Shown piece after piece: positions 1-10,719 of a DNA stretch of 64,000 bases. The position numbers and the translations under genes are program-made. The notes under the pieces were generated by a model. It worked only from the letters and a program-made list of their open reading frames with translations, was not told the DNA's origin and made no database searches. The DNA lies in the NCBI RefSeq assembly GCF_020131355.1, contig NZ_JAHLEL010000007.1, positions 226,817-290,816 on the forward strand. Direction: 5' to 3'. The stretch is from Pseudonocardia sp. ICBG1293. Lineage in GTDB: Bacteria; Actinomycetota; Actinomycetes; Mycobacteriales; Pseudonocardiaceae. Every line of letters starts with the position of its first letter. Within the stretch, counting starts at the first letter, position 1.

Positions 1-222
1 CGGACCTGCCGATCACGGTCCACGGTGGGACGATCGGTGTGCCGGGCAACGACGCCCCGGAGGACCCGGCGGCCGGCCCGGCCACGGGGCTCGGCACCGC
101 CACCCGGCGACGCGGTCACCCTCGGTCACGGGGAGCGCGCGTCGCGCGACGACGGCGGGGCGCCCGCCGCCCGGTGCGGCACACAGGGCACCATTCGATG
201 GAGTACCTGACGGGAGGCGTTC

Positions 223-846
223 GTGTTCGGACTCGCGGACACCGTGGCCGCACTGCTGGCCGCGATCCCTGCTGCCCCCGTCCGGTCGCTCCTCGTGATC
301 GGGGTCGGGGCGTTCCTCGAGGGTCCGATCGTCACCGTCGCCGCCGCCGCGCTCGCCGGGGCCGGGCAGCTGCCCTGGTGGGGGGTGTGGCTGGCCGCGC
401 TGGTCGCCGACGTGGTCGGGGACACCGCGCTCTACGCGCTGGGCCGCAACGGCGACCGTCCGGCCGTCGCCCGGGTGCTGAACCGGCTGGGACTGACCGA
501 GGAGCGCCGCGAGGTGCTGTCCCGCGAGGTCCACACGCACCTGCCACGCATCGTCATCGGGGCCAAGCTCGTCGACATCGGCGCCATCCCCGCCTACCTC
601 GCCGCCGGGCTGTCCAAGGTCGGCTACCGCCGCTTCCTGGCCTGGATCATCCCCACCACGGCGGTGCGCGCCGCGGTACTCGTCGGGATCGGCTACGCGG
701 CCGGGGACCGGCTCGCCACCGACCTGGAGTCGCGGCCCTGGCTGCTGGTCGTCGGCGGGATCGCCGTCGGGCTGTCCCTGGTGCTCGGACGGACCGCGAT
801 CGTGCGGGCCGCCGGCTCGCGGCGACGGGCCCACGCCCGGTCCTGA
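223..846 (+). CDS. DedA/SNARE-associated (VTT) family membrane protein
   Basis: This 207-residue polytopic membrane protein resembles the DedA family, whose members act in lipid carrier flipping and membrane homeostasis. Hydrophobic segments run at about residues 19-48 and 53-74, with more in the last 110 residues. Two family hallmarks are visible: FLEGP near residue 31, which is the first re-entrant region, and a GD...YALGRNG stretch near residue 66. The C terminus is short and basic. The GTG start is chosen because a GGGAGG-like ribosome site lies just upstream. It stands alone and converges on the VWA gene with an 11-base gap. The exact substrate cannot be told from sequence. Confidence 0.8.
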   Translation: MFGLADTVAALLAAIPAAPVRSLLVIGVGAFLEGPIVTVAAAALAGAGQLPWWGVWLAALVADVVGDTALYALGRNGDRPAVARVLNRLGLTEERREVLSREVHTHLPRIVIGAKLVDIGAIPAYLAAGLSKVGYRRFLAWIIPTTAVRAAVLVGIGYAAGDRLATDLESRPWLLVVGGIAVGLSLVLGRTAIVRAAGSRRRAHARS

Positions 847-857
847 CCGGCCGGGGA

Positions 858-1724
858 TCACCCGCCCAGCAGCGACCGCAGCACCGCCGGTGCGTCCGAC
901 GGTCCGGCGACCGGCGCCCACCGCGCGTTGCTGCGCGCGGCCAGCTCCGCCGCCTGCTCGTGGTCGGACTCCGGGGCCAGGATCAGCAGCTCCGGCACCC
1001 GCTGCGCCGCCGGGACCGGGTCCTGGTCGTCGGTGGCCCGGCAGTCCGAGAGCAGCACGACGATCCGCCGCTCCGCGCGCGTCCGTTCCAGCTGCGCGGT
1101 GGCCGCCCTCAACGCACCGGACAGCGCGGTCACCCCGTGGCCGCGCAGACCCAGGACCCGGTCGACGACCGCCGACGGCGGACGGCTGGACCCGATGTCG
1201 CGCAGGACCCGGGTCTCGGCCGCGAACGACAGCACCGCGTGGTCACCGGGTGCCCGGAACGCGCAGGCCGCGGCGGTCAGCGCCGCCGCGGCGAGCCGGT
1301 CCCCGCCCATCGACCCGGACGCGTCCACCACCAGGCACAACGCGAGCGCGGGCCGCGCCCAGGTGCGCGCGGTCAGCTCGTCGAGTCCGACCGGGCGCCG
1401 CGCCGCGCGGGCCTCGGCGACCGCGCCCAGCGAGGCGTCCAGGTCCAGGTCGCCGCCGCGGTCGGCCGGGACCGCCCGCAGCCTGCCGATCCCGCGCCGG
1501 GTGACCCGGCCGGACCGGCCGATCTCCAGCACGACCCGGCCGGCCAGCCTGCGGGCCGCCGCCCGCAGCGCCTCGTCGGTGGCCTTCCCCATGTCGACGA
1601 GCAGGATCAGCGTCTCGTCGGGACGCTGCGCCAGCGCGGCGTCGAACGCGTCGACGTCGAGCACCCCGACCTCGGGCGAGATCTCGGTGAACCCCGGGTG
1701 GCCCGCCAGGGAGCTGCGGGCCAC
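858..1724 (-). CDS. VWA (MIDAS) domain protein paired with MoxR ATPase
   Basis: This is a 288-residue soluble protein. Its C-terminal half is a von Willebrand factor A domain with a complete metal-ion site at D134-x-S136-x-S138 (DASGSMGG), a later threonine in GHGVTALSG and an aspartate in LLSDC. It follows the MoxR ATPase gene, and the MoxR plus VWA pair is the usual layout of chaperone systems that insert cofactors or remodel enzymes (CobS/CobT, ChlI/ChlD, CoxD/CoxE types). By context the client may be the alcohol dehydrogenase encoded first in the operon; this is inference. The start is uncertain: GTG at 1724 is used, but the gap to the upstream stop leaves room for a slightly longer N terminus. 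Confidence 0.75.
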   Translation of the reverse strand: MARSSLAGHPGFTEISPEVGVLDVDAFDAALAQRPDETLILLVDMGKATDEALRAAARRLAGRVVLEIGRSGRVTRRGIGRLRAVPADRGGDLDLDASLGAVAEARAARRPVGLDELTARTWARPALALCLVVDASGSMGGDRLAAAALTAAACAFRAPGDHAVLSFAAETRVLRDIGSSRPPSAVVDRVLGLRGHGVTALSGALRAATAQLERTRAERRIVVLLSDCRATDDQDPVPAAQRVPELLILAPESDHEQAAELAARSNARWAPVAGPSDAPAVLRSLLGG

Positions 1725-1807
1725 CGTGCGGTCCTCCGGGCGCGCACGCGGCCGGGGCGGACGGGACGCACCGTCCGCGGGTCGGGGACCGCCCGCCGGA
1801 GGCGGGC

Positions 1808-2737
1808 TCAGGCTCCCCCCGACGCATCACCGCCGTCCGGGGCGTCGGCGTCCGCACGCGGCTCCTCGCCGAACTCGGCCCGGTACAGCTCGCGGACGAT
1901 GTCCTCCGCGGTGCGCGAGCCGGACTCGGCCGTCCGGATCCGCCCGGACAGCGCGACCAGGGCCGCGTCGAGCCCGGTCCGCCAGTCGGTGGTCTCCCGG
2001 CCGCGGCGGGCGGCCAGCGCCGCGGAGATGCGGACGATGTCGATCGCGCCGCGGACCGAGGAGCCCACGTGCACGTCGGGGTGCTCGCGGGTGCGCCGGA
2101 CCAGGGACACGACCTTCGCCCGCCACTGCGGGTCGACGACCGGGCCGCGCAGCTCCACGACGGCGGTCTCGTCGGACGCGGTCTGGTAGCCCATCGCGAT
2201 CCGGCACACCCGGTCGTAGACGGCGGAGGAGATCCGGGCGGTGCCGACGGCGTCGAACGGGTTCATGGCGGCGACCAGGCGGAAGCCCTCGTCCGCGACG
2301 ATCCGGCCGAACCGGGGGACGTGCAGCTCGCCCTCGCTCATCACGGTGATGAGCACGTTGAGGGTCTCCTCCGGGATCCGGTTGATCTCCTCGACGTAGA
2401 GCAGCGCCCCGGAGCGCAGGGCCTCGGCCAGCGGCCCGTCGACGAAGGTCTCGGCGGTGTAGCCGCGGTCGAGGACCTGGGCCGGGTCGAAGTGGCCGAC
2501 CAGCCGGGCGGGGGTGAGCTCGGCGTTGCCCTCGACGAACACGAAGGGCAGGTCCGCCTCCACCGCGACCGAGCGCAGCAGCGTGGTCTTGCCGGTGCCG
2601 GGCGGCCCCTCCAGCACCACGTGCGCGCCGGCCTCCAGCGCGGCGACCAGCAGCTCGACCTCGTGGCCGCGGCCGACGACGGGGGTCCCCGCGGGACCGG
2701 CCGCAGCCGGTCCCGCGGGGTTCGTGACAGACCCCAT
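1808..2737 (-). CDS. MoxR-family AAA+ ATPase
   Basis: This 309-residue AAA+ ATPase is of the MoxR/CobS kind. Walker A is GPPGTGKT at residues 44-51 and Walker B is LLYVEEIN at 112-119. A sensor-1-like AAMNPFD stretch follows. The tail is acidic and Gly/Ala-rich. MoxR ATPases work with a VWA partner to mature or activate enzymes, and here the VWA gene is directly downstream. Its ATG overlaps the stop codon of the dehydrogenase gene (TGATG), which implies translational coupling and a roughly matched supply of the two proteins. The dehydrogenase or its cofactor loading is a sensible but unproven target. Confidence 0.85.
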   Translation of the reverse strand: MGSVTNPAGPAAAGPAGTPVVGRGHEVELLVAALEAGAHVVLEGPPGTGKTTLLRSVAVEADLPFVFVEGNAELTPARLVGHFDPAQVLDRGYTAETFVDGPLAEALRSGALLYVEEINRIPEETLNVLITVMSEGELHVPRFGRIVADEGFRLVAAMNPFDAVGTARISSAVYDRVCRIAMGYQTASDETAVVELRGPVVDPQWRAKVVSLVRRTREHPDVHVGSSVRGAIDIVRISAALAARRGRETTDWRTGLDAALVALSGRIRTAESGSRTAEDIVRELYRAEFGEEPRADADAPDGGDASGGA

Positions 2738-3849
2738 CAGTGCTCGTGGACGAGGACGCCGCGGACGTTCTTGCCGTTCAGCAGGTCGTCGTAGCCCTCG
2801 TTGACCTGCTCGAGGGTGTAGGTCCGCGTGATGATCTCGTCGAGCTTCAGGTCCCCGCTCTGGTACAGGCCGAGGATCTTCGGGATGTCGACGGTCGGGT
2901 TGCAGTCGCCGAACAGCGAGCCCTTCACCGTCTTCTTGAACAGGGTCATGATCGAGCCCGGCAGCGTGACGTTGGTCGTCGAGAGCTTGTTCAATCCGGT
3001 CAGCACGACGGTGCCGCCCTTGCCGGTGTTCTCGAACGCCCCGGTGACGATCTCCTCGGTCACGATGCCCGCGGTGACGATCGTCTTGTCGGCGCCGTTG
3101 CCGTTGGTCATGGCGCGGGCCAGGTCACCGGCCTCGGCGGCGGTGGCGACGGCGTGCGTGGCGCCGAGCTCCATCGCCTTCTCCCGCTTGTTGGCCAGCG
3201 GGTCGACGGCGATGAGGTTCTTCGCCCCGGCGTAGCGGGCGCCCTGGACGGCGTTGATGCCGATGCCGCCGACGCCGGCGACGATCACCGTCTCCCCCGG
3301 GCGGACGTCGGCGGCGTTGACCGCGGAGCCCCAGCCGGTGGGCACGCCGCAGCCGACGAGCACGGCCTTGTCCAGCGGCAGGTCGTCGTCGACCTTGACG
3401 ACCGAGTTCTGGTGGATGGTGGAGTACTGGGAGAACGTGCCCAGCATGCACATCGCGCCGTACCGGCCCCGCGGGCCGGTGAACGGGAAGCGCTCACCCG
3501 GGAGGTAGCCCTCCAGGATGGTGGCGCCCATGTCGCAGATGGCCTGCTGCCCGGTCGAGCACCAGCGACAGGTGCCGCAGTTCGGGATGAACGAGCAGAC
3601 GACGTGGTCGCCCGGCTGCACCCGGGTGACGCCCGGGCCGACGGCCTCGATGATCCCGGCGCCCTCGTGCCCGAGCACCATCGGCAGGCGGGCCTCGAGG
3701 TCACCGTGCGCGATGTGGACGTCGGAGTGGCACAGCCCGGCGTGGGTGTAGCGGATGAGGACCTCACCCTGCTGCGGACCGTCGAGCTCCAGCTCCTCGA
3801 TCTCGATCGGCTTGCCGGTCTCGTAGACGACGGCGGCCTTGGTCTTCAT
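2737..3849 (-). CDS. Zinc-dependent NDMA-type alcohol dehydrogenase
   Basis: This 370-residue medium-chain dehydrogenase oxidises an alcohol with NAD(H), probably tightly bound. The catalytic zinc ligands are C40, H61 and C167. The structural zinc is held by C91, C94, C97 and C105. The Rossmann motif GVGGIG lies at 192-197. The length and the extended N-terminal half fit the actinobacterial NDMA-dependent dehydrogenases, several of which depend on mycofactocin; no mycofactocin genes are in this window. The ATG has a good AAGGAG site. It is the first gene of an ADH-MoxR-VWA operon lying 100 bases downstream of a Fis-type activator gene on the same strand. The substrate is unknown. Confidence 0.88.
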   Translation of the reverse strand: MKTKAAVVYETGKPIEIEELELDGPQQGEVLIRYTHAGLCHSDVHIAHGDLEARLPMVLGHEGAGIIEAVGPGVTRVQPGDHVVCSFIPNCGTCRWCSTGQQAICDMGATILEGYLPGERFPFTGPRGRYGAMCMLGTFSQYSTIHQNSVVKVDDDLPLDKAVLVGCGVPTGWGSAVNAADVRPGETVIVAGVGGIGINAVQGARYAGAKNLIAVDPLANKREKAMELGATHAVATAAEAGDLARAMTNGNGADKTIVTAGIVTEEIVTGAFENTGKGGTVVLTGLNKLSTTNVTLPGSIMTLFKKTVKGSLFGDCNPTVDIPKILGLYQSGDLKLDEIITRTYTLEQVNEGYDDLLNGKNVRGVLVHEH

Positions 3850-3922
3850 GCGACACGCTCCTTCGCGCGGGCGGGGTGAGGACTGCGGCCCATCCTCTCC
3901 GGCGCACCGGTCGGTGACGTGT

Positions 3923-3934
3923 TCCACATGTGGA
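3923..3934. promoter_or_regulatory. Palindrome upstream of the dehydrogenase operon
   Basis: The 12-bp perfect palindrome TCCACATGTGGA lies about 75-85 bases before the dehydrogenase ATG, just past the 3' end of the activator gene. It is flanked by GTGT on the left and ACAC on the right, giving GTGT-N11-ACAC. Its place and symmetry suit an operator for the adjacent Fis-type activator. No binding data are implied. Confidence 0.4.
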
Positions 3935-3949
3935 CACGTGCGTACCCGG

Positions 3950-5587
3950 TCATGCGTGGTCCAGGCCGAGCGCCCGGATCCGCCGGTACAGCGTGGTGCG
4001 GGAGATCCCCAGGGCCAGCGCCGCCTCCCGCTTGTTGCCCCCGGCGGCGGCCAGTGCATGCCCGATCGCGGCCCGCTCCGCGCGTTCGCGGCCGCCGAGG
4101 CGCGCCGCGCGCGGGCCGCCCACGAGATGGGCGGGCAGGTCGGTCACGTCGATCCGCCGGGTGCCCGGCAGGTTCGCCAGCTCCGACACCACCCCGACCA
4201 GCTCGGTCAGGTTGCCCGGCCAGGCGTAGGACGACAGCGCCGCGGCCGCGGACGGGGTGAGGATGAGCTCGCGGCCGGGCCGCAGCTGCTCGGCGGCCCG
4301 CGCGACCAGCTCCGGGATCTCCGCGCCCCGTTCGCGCAGCGGCGCGGGCTCGACCCGGTGCCGGCACCGGGCCAGGAGCCGGGACGCGGCGGGCGGGAGC
4401 TCCGCGACCGGGCAGGAGGTCAGCACGAGGCGGGTCCGGACGTCGCCGTGCAGCAGCGGGCGCAGTACCGCCCAGAGCTCGTCGGGCAGCACGTGCACCT
4501 CGTCGACCACGACCGCGGGAGCCCCGGCCTCGACGAGCGCGGCGAGCCGCGCCGCCCAGTCCCGGGCCGGGGCGGTGAGCGCCTCCGACGCCGGCAGCAC
4601 GACCGGGTCCTCGACCCCGAGCAGCCGGCGGGCCTCGGTGCTGCGACCCGTCCCCGGCTCCCCCGCGACCAGCACCGGCCAGCCGGTCACCGCCGGGCGC
4701 GGGCGGCGCACCAGGGGCCCGCGGGACGCGGGCCGGACCGGGGCCAGCTGGAACAGGACGCCCTCGGCGGTGTCGGCGACGGTCTCGGCACACACCCGGA
4801 TGCCGGGCCCGTCCGGGATCTGGAGGACCCGGGTCAGCGGCCCGTTCTCGACGACCTCGGTGCGCAGCGCGGCGAGGACGTCCATTCCGCCGGGGCCGAG
4901 CACGGTCACCGCGCTGCGGTTGGTGAGCACCACCTCCGGGCCGAGCACCGCGATCGGGTCCGTCCGCCGCCGGGTGGCCTCCTGGAAGGCGAGGAACAGC
5001 CGCCGGTCGTCGTCGCGGGCCGCCTCCACGATGCGCGCCTCGATGTCGCGCGCGGCCCGTGAGAGCAGCGGCCCGAACAGCGGGTTCGCCCGACCGCCCT
5101 GCACGGTGATGTCGAGGACCCCCTCGGTCCGGCGGCGCAGCGGGTGCCGGATCGGGTGGCCGAAGCAGCTGAGGCGGCGCAGACCGGTGAGGAAGTGCTC
5201 CTCGCCGTGCACCGCGACCCCGGCGCCGGTCGCGGCCGCGGTGCCGATCCCGTTGGTGCCGAGCGCGGACTCGTCCGCCGATGCGCCGACGACCAGCCCG
5301 ATGTCGTCGAACGCGCGGCCCAGCGCGCGGTCCCCGCACCAGATGTCGAGGATCCGGCAGTCCGTGTCGGCCAGCTGCACCGAGAACGGTTCGTCGGCGA
5401 GCTCCTCGGCCAGCGCCCGCAGCACCGGCTCCGCGGCGACCGCCAGCCGTCCGGCCCGGTCGACCTCGGCGATCCCGGCGCCGCCTCCGCGCTCCGGGTC
5501 GACCCCGGCCATCCGCGCGCGGTGCCACGAGGACGCGATGTCCGCCCGTCCCGGCGAGCCGCCGCCGGGCGCCGTGTCGGTCGCCAT
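3950..5587 (-). CDS. GAF/AAA/Fis-type activator without GAFTGA motif
   Basis: This 545-residue regulator resembles AcoR and related activators. It opens with an SSWHRARMAGVDPE signature, has a GAF-like sensory region at about residues 50-190, a degraded AAA+ core and a C-terminal Fis-type helix-turn-helix ending in GISRTTLYRRIRALGL. The core keeps a Walker-A-like GEPGTGRST and a DEVH Walker B, but I see no GAFTGA loop, the element that contacts sigma-54. Actinobacteria generally lack sigma-54, so it probably activates through another sigma factor. The ATG at 5587 follows a GGAGGT site. It lies upstream of the dehydrogenase operon, in the order expected for activators of alcohol or ketone oxidation genes, and diverges from the amidase. 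Confidence 0.8.
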   Translation of the reverse strand: MATDTAPGGGSPGRADIASSWHRARMAGVDPERGGGAGIAEVDRAGRLAVAAEPVLRALAEELADEPFSVQLADTDCRILDIWCGDRALGRAFDDIGLVVGASADESALGTNGIGTAAATGAGVAVHGEEHFLTGLRRLSCFGHPIRHPLRRRTEGVLDITVQGGRANPLFGPLLSRAARDIEARIVEAARDDDRRLFLAFQEATRRRTDPIAVLGPEVVLTNRSAVTVLGPGGMDVLAALRTEVVENGPLTRVLQIPDGPGIRVCAETVADTAEGVLFQLAPVRPASRGPLVRRPRPAVTGWPVLVAGEPGTGRSTEARRLLGVEDPVVLPASEALTAPARDWAARLAALVEAGAPAVVVDEVHVLPDELWAVLRPLLHGDVRTRLVLTSCPVAELPPAASRLLARCRHRVEPAPLRERGAEIPELVARAAEQLRPGRELILTPSAAAALSSYAWPGNLTELVGVVSELANLPGTRRIDVTDLPAHLVGGPRAARLGGRERAERAAIGHALAAAGGNKREAALALGISRTTLYRRIRALGLDHA

Positions 5588-5609
5588 CGACCGCACCTCC
5601 CCGATGATC

Positions 5610-5623
5610 GTGACAGGTGTCAC
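5610..5623. promoter_or_regulatory. 14-bp palindrome between activator and amidase
   Basis: GTGACAGGTGTCAC is a perfect dyad (GTGACA-GG-TGTCAC) in the roughly 100-base divergent gap, 23-36 bases upstream of the activator ATG. That place suits autoregulation or shared control of the amidase. The TGACA/TGTCA half-sites differ from the palindrome near 3923, so one regulator may not use both. Confidence 0.4.
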
Positions 5624-5689
5624 GGACACTACCCCGCGCCCGGGGCGCCCCGGCCGGCGTCGCGGGCCTGCCCGGCATGATCGGACGGC

Positions 5690-7045
5690 ATGAGCCGACG
5701 CGTGCACGCGTTCTGCGACGACGCCCTGGGTGACGACGACGCGGTGTCCCTCGCCGCCCGGCTGCGCCGCCGCGAGGTCTCCGCGGCGCAGCTGCGGGCC
5801 GCCGTCGCCGGCCGGGCAGCCCGGGTCGACCCGCAGCTGCGGGGCCGGGCCCTGGACCGCACCGGGTCACCGGTCACCGGGGACCCCGACGGGCCGTTCG
5901 CCGGGGTGCCGACGCTGGCCAAGGACAACGTCGAGGTCGCCGGGTGGCCTGCGGGACACGGCACCCGGGCGTTCACGCCGTCGCCGTCGCGCGCGCACGC
6001 CGAGGTGACCCGCCAGCTGCTGGCGACCGGGCTCGACCTGGTCGGCACGACCCGGATGCCGGAGTACGGGCTGAACGCCTCCACCGAGTTCGCCGAGGAC
6101 GAGCCGGCCCGCAACCCGTGGGACCCGCGGTACTCCTGCGGCGCGTCCTCGGGCGGCGCGGCCGCGCTCGTCGCCGCCGGGGTGGTGCCGCTCGCCCACG
6201 CCAACGACGGCGGCGGCTCCATCCGCATCCCGGCCGCGGCCTGCGGGCTGGTCGGTCTCAAGCCCTCGCGCGGGCGGCTCGCCCCGAACGCGGCCGGCGC
6301 CCGGATGCCGATCGACCTGGTCGCCGACGGCGTCGTCTCCCGGTCGGTGCGCGACACCGCCGTGTTCCTCGCCGGCGCCGACCGCGCCCGGCGCAACCCC
6401 GCACTGCCGCCGCTGGGCGTGGTCGAGGGACCCGCCCGGCGACGGCTGCGGGTCGGGGTGGTGCTGGAGTCCCCCACCGGTGCCGCGGTCGACGGCGACA
6501 CCCGCGAGGCCGTCACCGCGGTCGCGGAGCTGCTCGCCGGCCAGGGCCACGAGGTGTCCGAGGCCGTCACCGGGGTGGGGACCCGGTTCGTCGAGGACTT
6601 CCTCGACTACTGGGGCCTGCTCGCGTTCTCCGTGGTCACCGGCGGGAGGCTGCTGCACGGTCGCACCTTCGACCCGCGCCGGCTCGACGCGCTCACCCAC
6701 GGTCTGGCCGACCACTACCGGCGTGCCCTGGCCCGCACCCCGGTGTTCCTGCACCGGCTGCGCCGGGTCGCGGCGACCCACGCCGAGCTGTTCACCCGGC
6801 ACGACGTGCTGCTGTCCCCGGTGCTCGCGCACACCCCGCCGGAGATCGGCTGGCTCGCGCCGACGGTGCCGTTCGGACAGCTCGCCGCGCGGCTGCTCGA
6901 CTACGTGGCGTTCACCCCGCTCGCCAACGTCGCCGGGGCGCCCGCGATCGCGCTGCCCGCGGGCGCGACGGCGGGCGGGCTCCCGGTGGGGGTGCACCTG
7001 GAGGGGACGGTCGGCGACGAGCGGACGCTGCTGGAGCTGGCGTAG
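5690..7045 (+). CDS. Amidase-signature hydrolase with premature TAG
   Basis: This enzyme of the amidase-signature family hydrolyses an amide bond. The Ser-cisSer-Lys triad is visible as K78 (TLAKDN), S153 (GASSGG) and S177 (GGGSIRIPAA). The frame stops at a TAG at 7043-7045 after 451 residues. Directly beyond it the same frame reads on with AIEADRPWRRIQD and then a TGA at 7085-7087. That tail matches the usual C-terminal sequence of the family (a ...EADRPWR-type ending), so the TAG probably replaces an aromatic codon such as TAC. The lost piece is only about 14 residues, so the enzyme might still fold. A sequencing error is possible. It is divergent from the activator gene. Confidence 0.85.
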   Translation: MSRRVHAFCDDALGDDDAVSLAARLRRREVSAAQLRAAVAGRAARVDPQLRGRALDRTGSPVTGDPDGPFAGVPTLAKDNVEVAGWPAGHGTRAFTPSPSRAHAEVTRQLLATGLDLVGTTRMPEYGLNASTEFAEDEPARNPWDPRYSCGASSGGAAALVAAGVVPLAHANDGGGSIRIPAAACGLVGLKPSRGRLAPNAAGARMPIDLVADGVVSRSVRDTAVFLAGADRARRNPALPPLGVVEGPARRRLRVGVVLESPTGAAVDGDTREAVTAVAELLAGQGHEVSEAVTGVGTRFVEDFLDYWGLLAFSVVTGGRLLHGRTFDPRRLDALTHGLADHYRRALARTPVFLHRLRRVAATHAELFTRHDVLLSPVLAHTPPEIGWLAPTVPFGQLAARLLDYVAFTPLANVAGAPAIALPAGATAGGLPVGVHLEGTVGDERTLLELA

Positions 7046-7092
7046 GCGATCGAGGCCGACCGCCCCTGGCGGCGCATCCAGGACTGAGCCGC

Positions 7093-9335
<2,243 letters not shown>

Positions 9336-9346
9336 CCCGCGCCTCC

Positions 9347-9388
9347 ATCGACTCGTCGGTGTACAGCGAGCACACCCCACGAGTCGAT
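9347..9388. promoter_or_regulatory. Extended inverted repeat before the amino acid dehydrogenase
   Basis: ATCGACTCGT at 9347-9356 is the exact reverse complement of ACGAGTCGAT at 9379-9388. Inside it, GGTGT and ACACC form a second short pair. The structure lies 12-53 bases upstream of the dehydrogenase ATG and abuts its ribosome site. It could be an operator for a dimeric regulator (Lrp/AsnC or TetR type) or, if transcribed, a leader hairpin controlling access to the ribosome site. Confidence 0.55.
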
Positions 9389-9524
9389 ATCTGCGCAACT
9401 GGCCCACCATCGTCTGGGCCAGGGCGCCAGATCGACCGGACGTCCGCCGGACAGACCTGGTCAGAACGTCCAGGAGACCGCTGTCACTCCCGGGGCCGGT
9501 CGCCCGCGTCCGTAACCTGGACCG

Positions 9525-10139
9525 GTGACGACCAGCGACGCCCCGACGCCCGCGGACCTGCGCGGCAGGCCCCGCCCCCCGGGCCACCCGCGGACCGCGC
9601 CGCTCGACCCGGCCGTCCTGGACCCCGGGCGTGCCGCGCTGCACGCCCGGATCGCGACCGGACCGCGCCGCGCGCAGGCCCGCGTCCCGCTCGTCGACGA
9701 CGCCGACCGCCTTCTCGGGCCGTTCGCGACGATGCTGTTCTCCCCGCGGATCGGCGACGCCGTGCAGCAGGTGGGCGCGGCCCTGCGCACCGACGCCGAC
9801 CTCCCCCCGCGGCTGCGCGAGCTGGCGGTGCTCGCCGTCGCCGTGCACCACGGGTCGGCCTTCGAGTGGTCCGCCCACGAGGGGCTCGCCCGCGACACCG
9901 GACTGTCCGGGGTGCAGCTGCAGGCCCTGCTCGACCGTGGTGTGCCCGGCGGCCTCGACGAGCCCGAGCGGATCGCGCTGGCCACCGTGCGGGCGCTGCT
10001 CACCCGGCACGACCTCGGTGACGGCGCGTACGCCGAGGCGACGCGGGTACTGGGCCGGGACACCCTCGCCGCACTGGTCTGGCTGACCGGGTACTACTCC
10101 ATGCTGGCCACCGCGCTGGCCGTGTTCCGGCCGGAGTGA
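9525..10139 (+). CDS. Carboxymuconolactone decarboxylase (AhpD-fold) family protein
   Basis: This 204-residue helical protein has the CMD/AhpD fold in residues 75-160, around PPRLRELAVLAVAVHHGSA and EWSAHEG. The CxxC pair of the peroxide-reducing AhpD proteins is absent, so it is more likely a decarboxylase or lactonase-like member, or has no redox role. GTG start; no strong ribosome site is visible, and the transcript may begin close to the start. It is divergent from the amino acid dehydrogenase and heads a rightward run of small stress-type genes. Confidence 0.75.
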   Translation: MTTSDAPTPADLRGRPRPPGHPRTAPLDPAVLDPGRAALHARIATGPRRAQARVPLVDDADRLLGPFATMLFSPRIGDAVQQVGAALRTDADLPPRLRELAVLAVAVHHGSAFEWSAHEGLARDTGLSGVQLQALLDRGVPGGLDEPERIALATVRALLTRHDLGDGAYAEATRVLGRDTLAALVWLTGYYSMLATALAVFRPE

Positions 10140-10173
10140 GGCCGGGTACCCGCACGAGGAGGGGAGGTCCGCG

Positions 10174-10614
10174 ATGAGCACCGCACCGAGCACCGCACCG
10201 GACGGGGTGCGCGTGGCCACGGCCATGCACACCTTCCCCAAGACCTGTGGACCGGCGACGACCGTCGCGCAGGCGTGGGCGGCCTTCGAGCGGCCGAAGG
10301 TGCACTCGCTGCTGGTCCTCGACGGGGGGCGGCTGCTCGCCGTGGTCGACCGCGCCGACCTGGCCGGTGCCGGACCGGACGAACCCGCCGCGGCCGTCGG
10401 CACGCTCCACGGACGGGTCGCCCGGGCGGGCGACGACCTGGCCGCCACCTGGGCCACGATGGCCGACGCCGGCCGTCGGCGGGTCGCCGTCGTCGACGAC
10501 GACGGCGGTCTGCTCGGGCTGCTCTGCCTCAAGCGGCACGGCCGCGGGTTCTGCTCCGACGCCGGCATCCAGGCCCGGATCGACGAACGCGCGGCGACCC
10601 GCGACCGTCCGTGA
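10174..10614 (+). CDS. CBS-domain protein
   Basis: This 146-residue soluble protein is built of two CBS modules (about residues 13-65 and 72-125), the fold that binds adenine nucleotides. It has no attached catalytic domain. An excellent GAGGAGGGGAGG-type ribosome site precedes the ATG. Upstream, GTGTT at 10122-10126 and GGGTAC at 10144-10149 with a 17-base spacer loosely resemble the stress sigma-B/F promoter type of actinobacteria, which would fit its neighbours. It is probably an energy or stress sensor; the partner is unknown. Confidence 0.75.
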   Translation: MSTAPSTAPDGVRVATAMHTFPKTCGPATTVAQAWAAFERPKVHSLLVLDGGRLLAVVDRADLAGAGPDEPAAAVGTLHGRVARAGDDLAATWATMADAGRRRVAVVDDDGGLLGLLCLKRHGRGFCSDAGIQARIDERAATRDRP

Positions 10615-10719
10615 GCCCGCCCACCGCGGGGAACACCACCCGGCGCGCCGGACGCTGTACCGGCTGACCACCTCCGACGCCGTCGTCGGCCACCCGCCGT
10701 CGAGAGGACCCCGTCCCCG

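Noticed and set aside
1..222. Open frames before the DedA-like gene, including one reading LPITVHGGTIGVPGNDAP
   Set aside because: No start, no stop in a sensible place and no family match. It might be the tail of an upstream gene, but this cannot be supported within the window.
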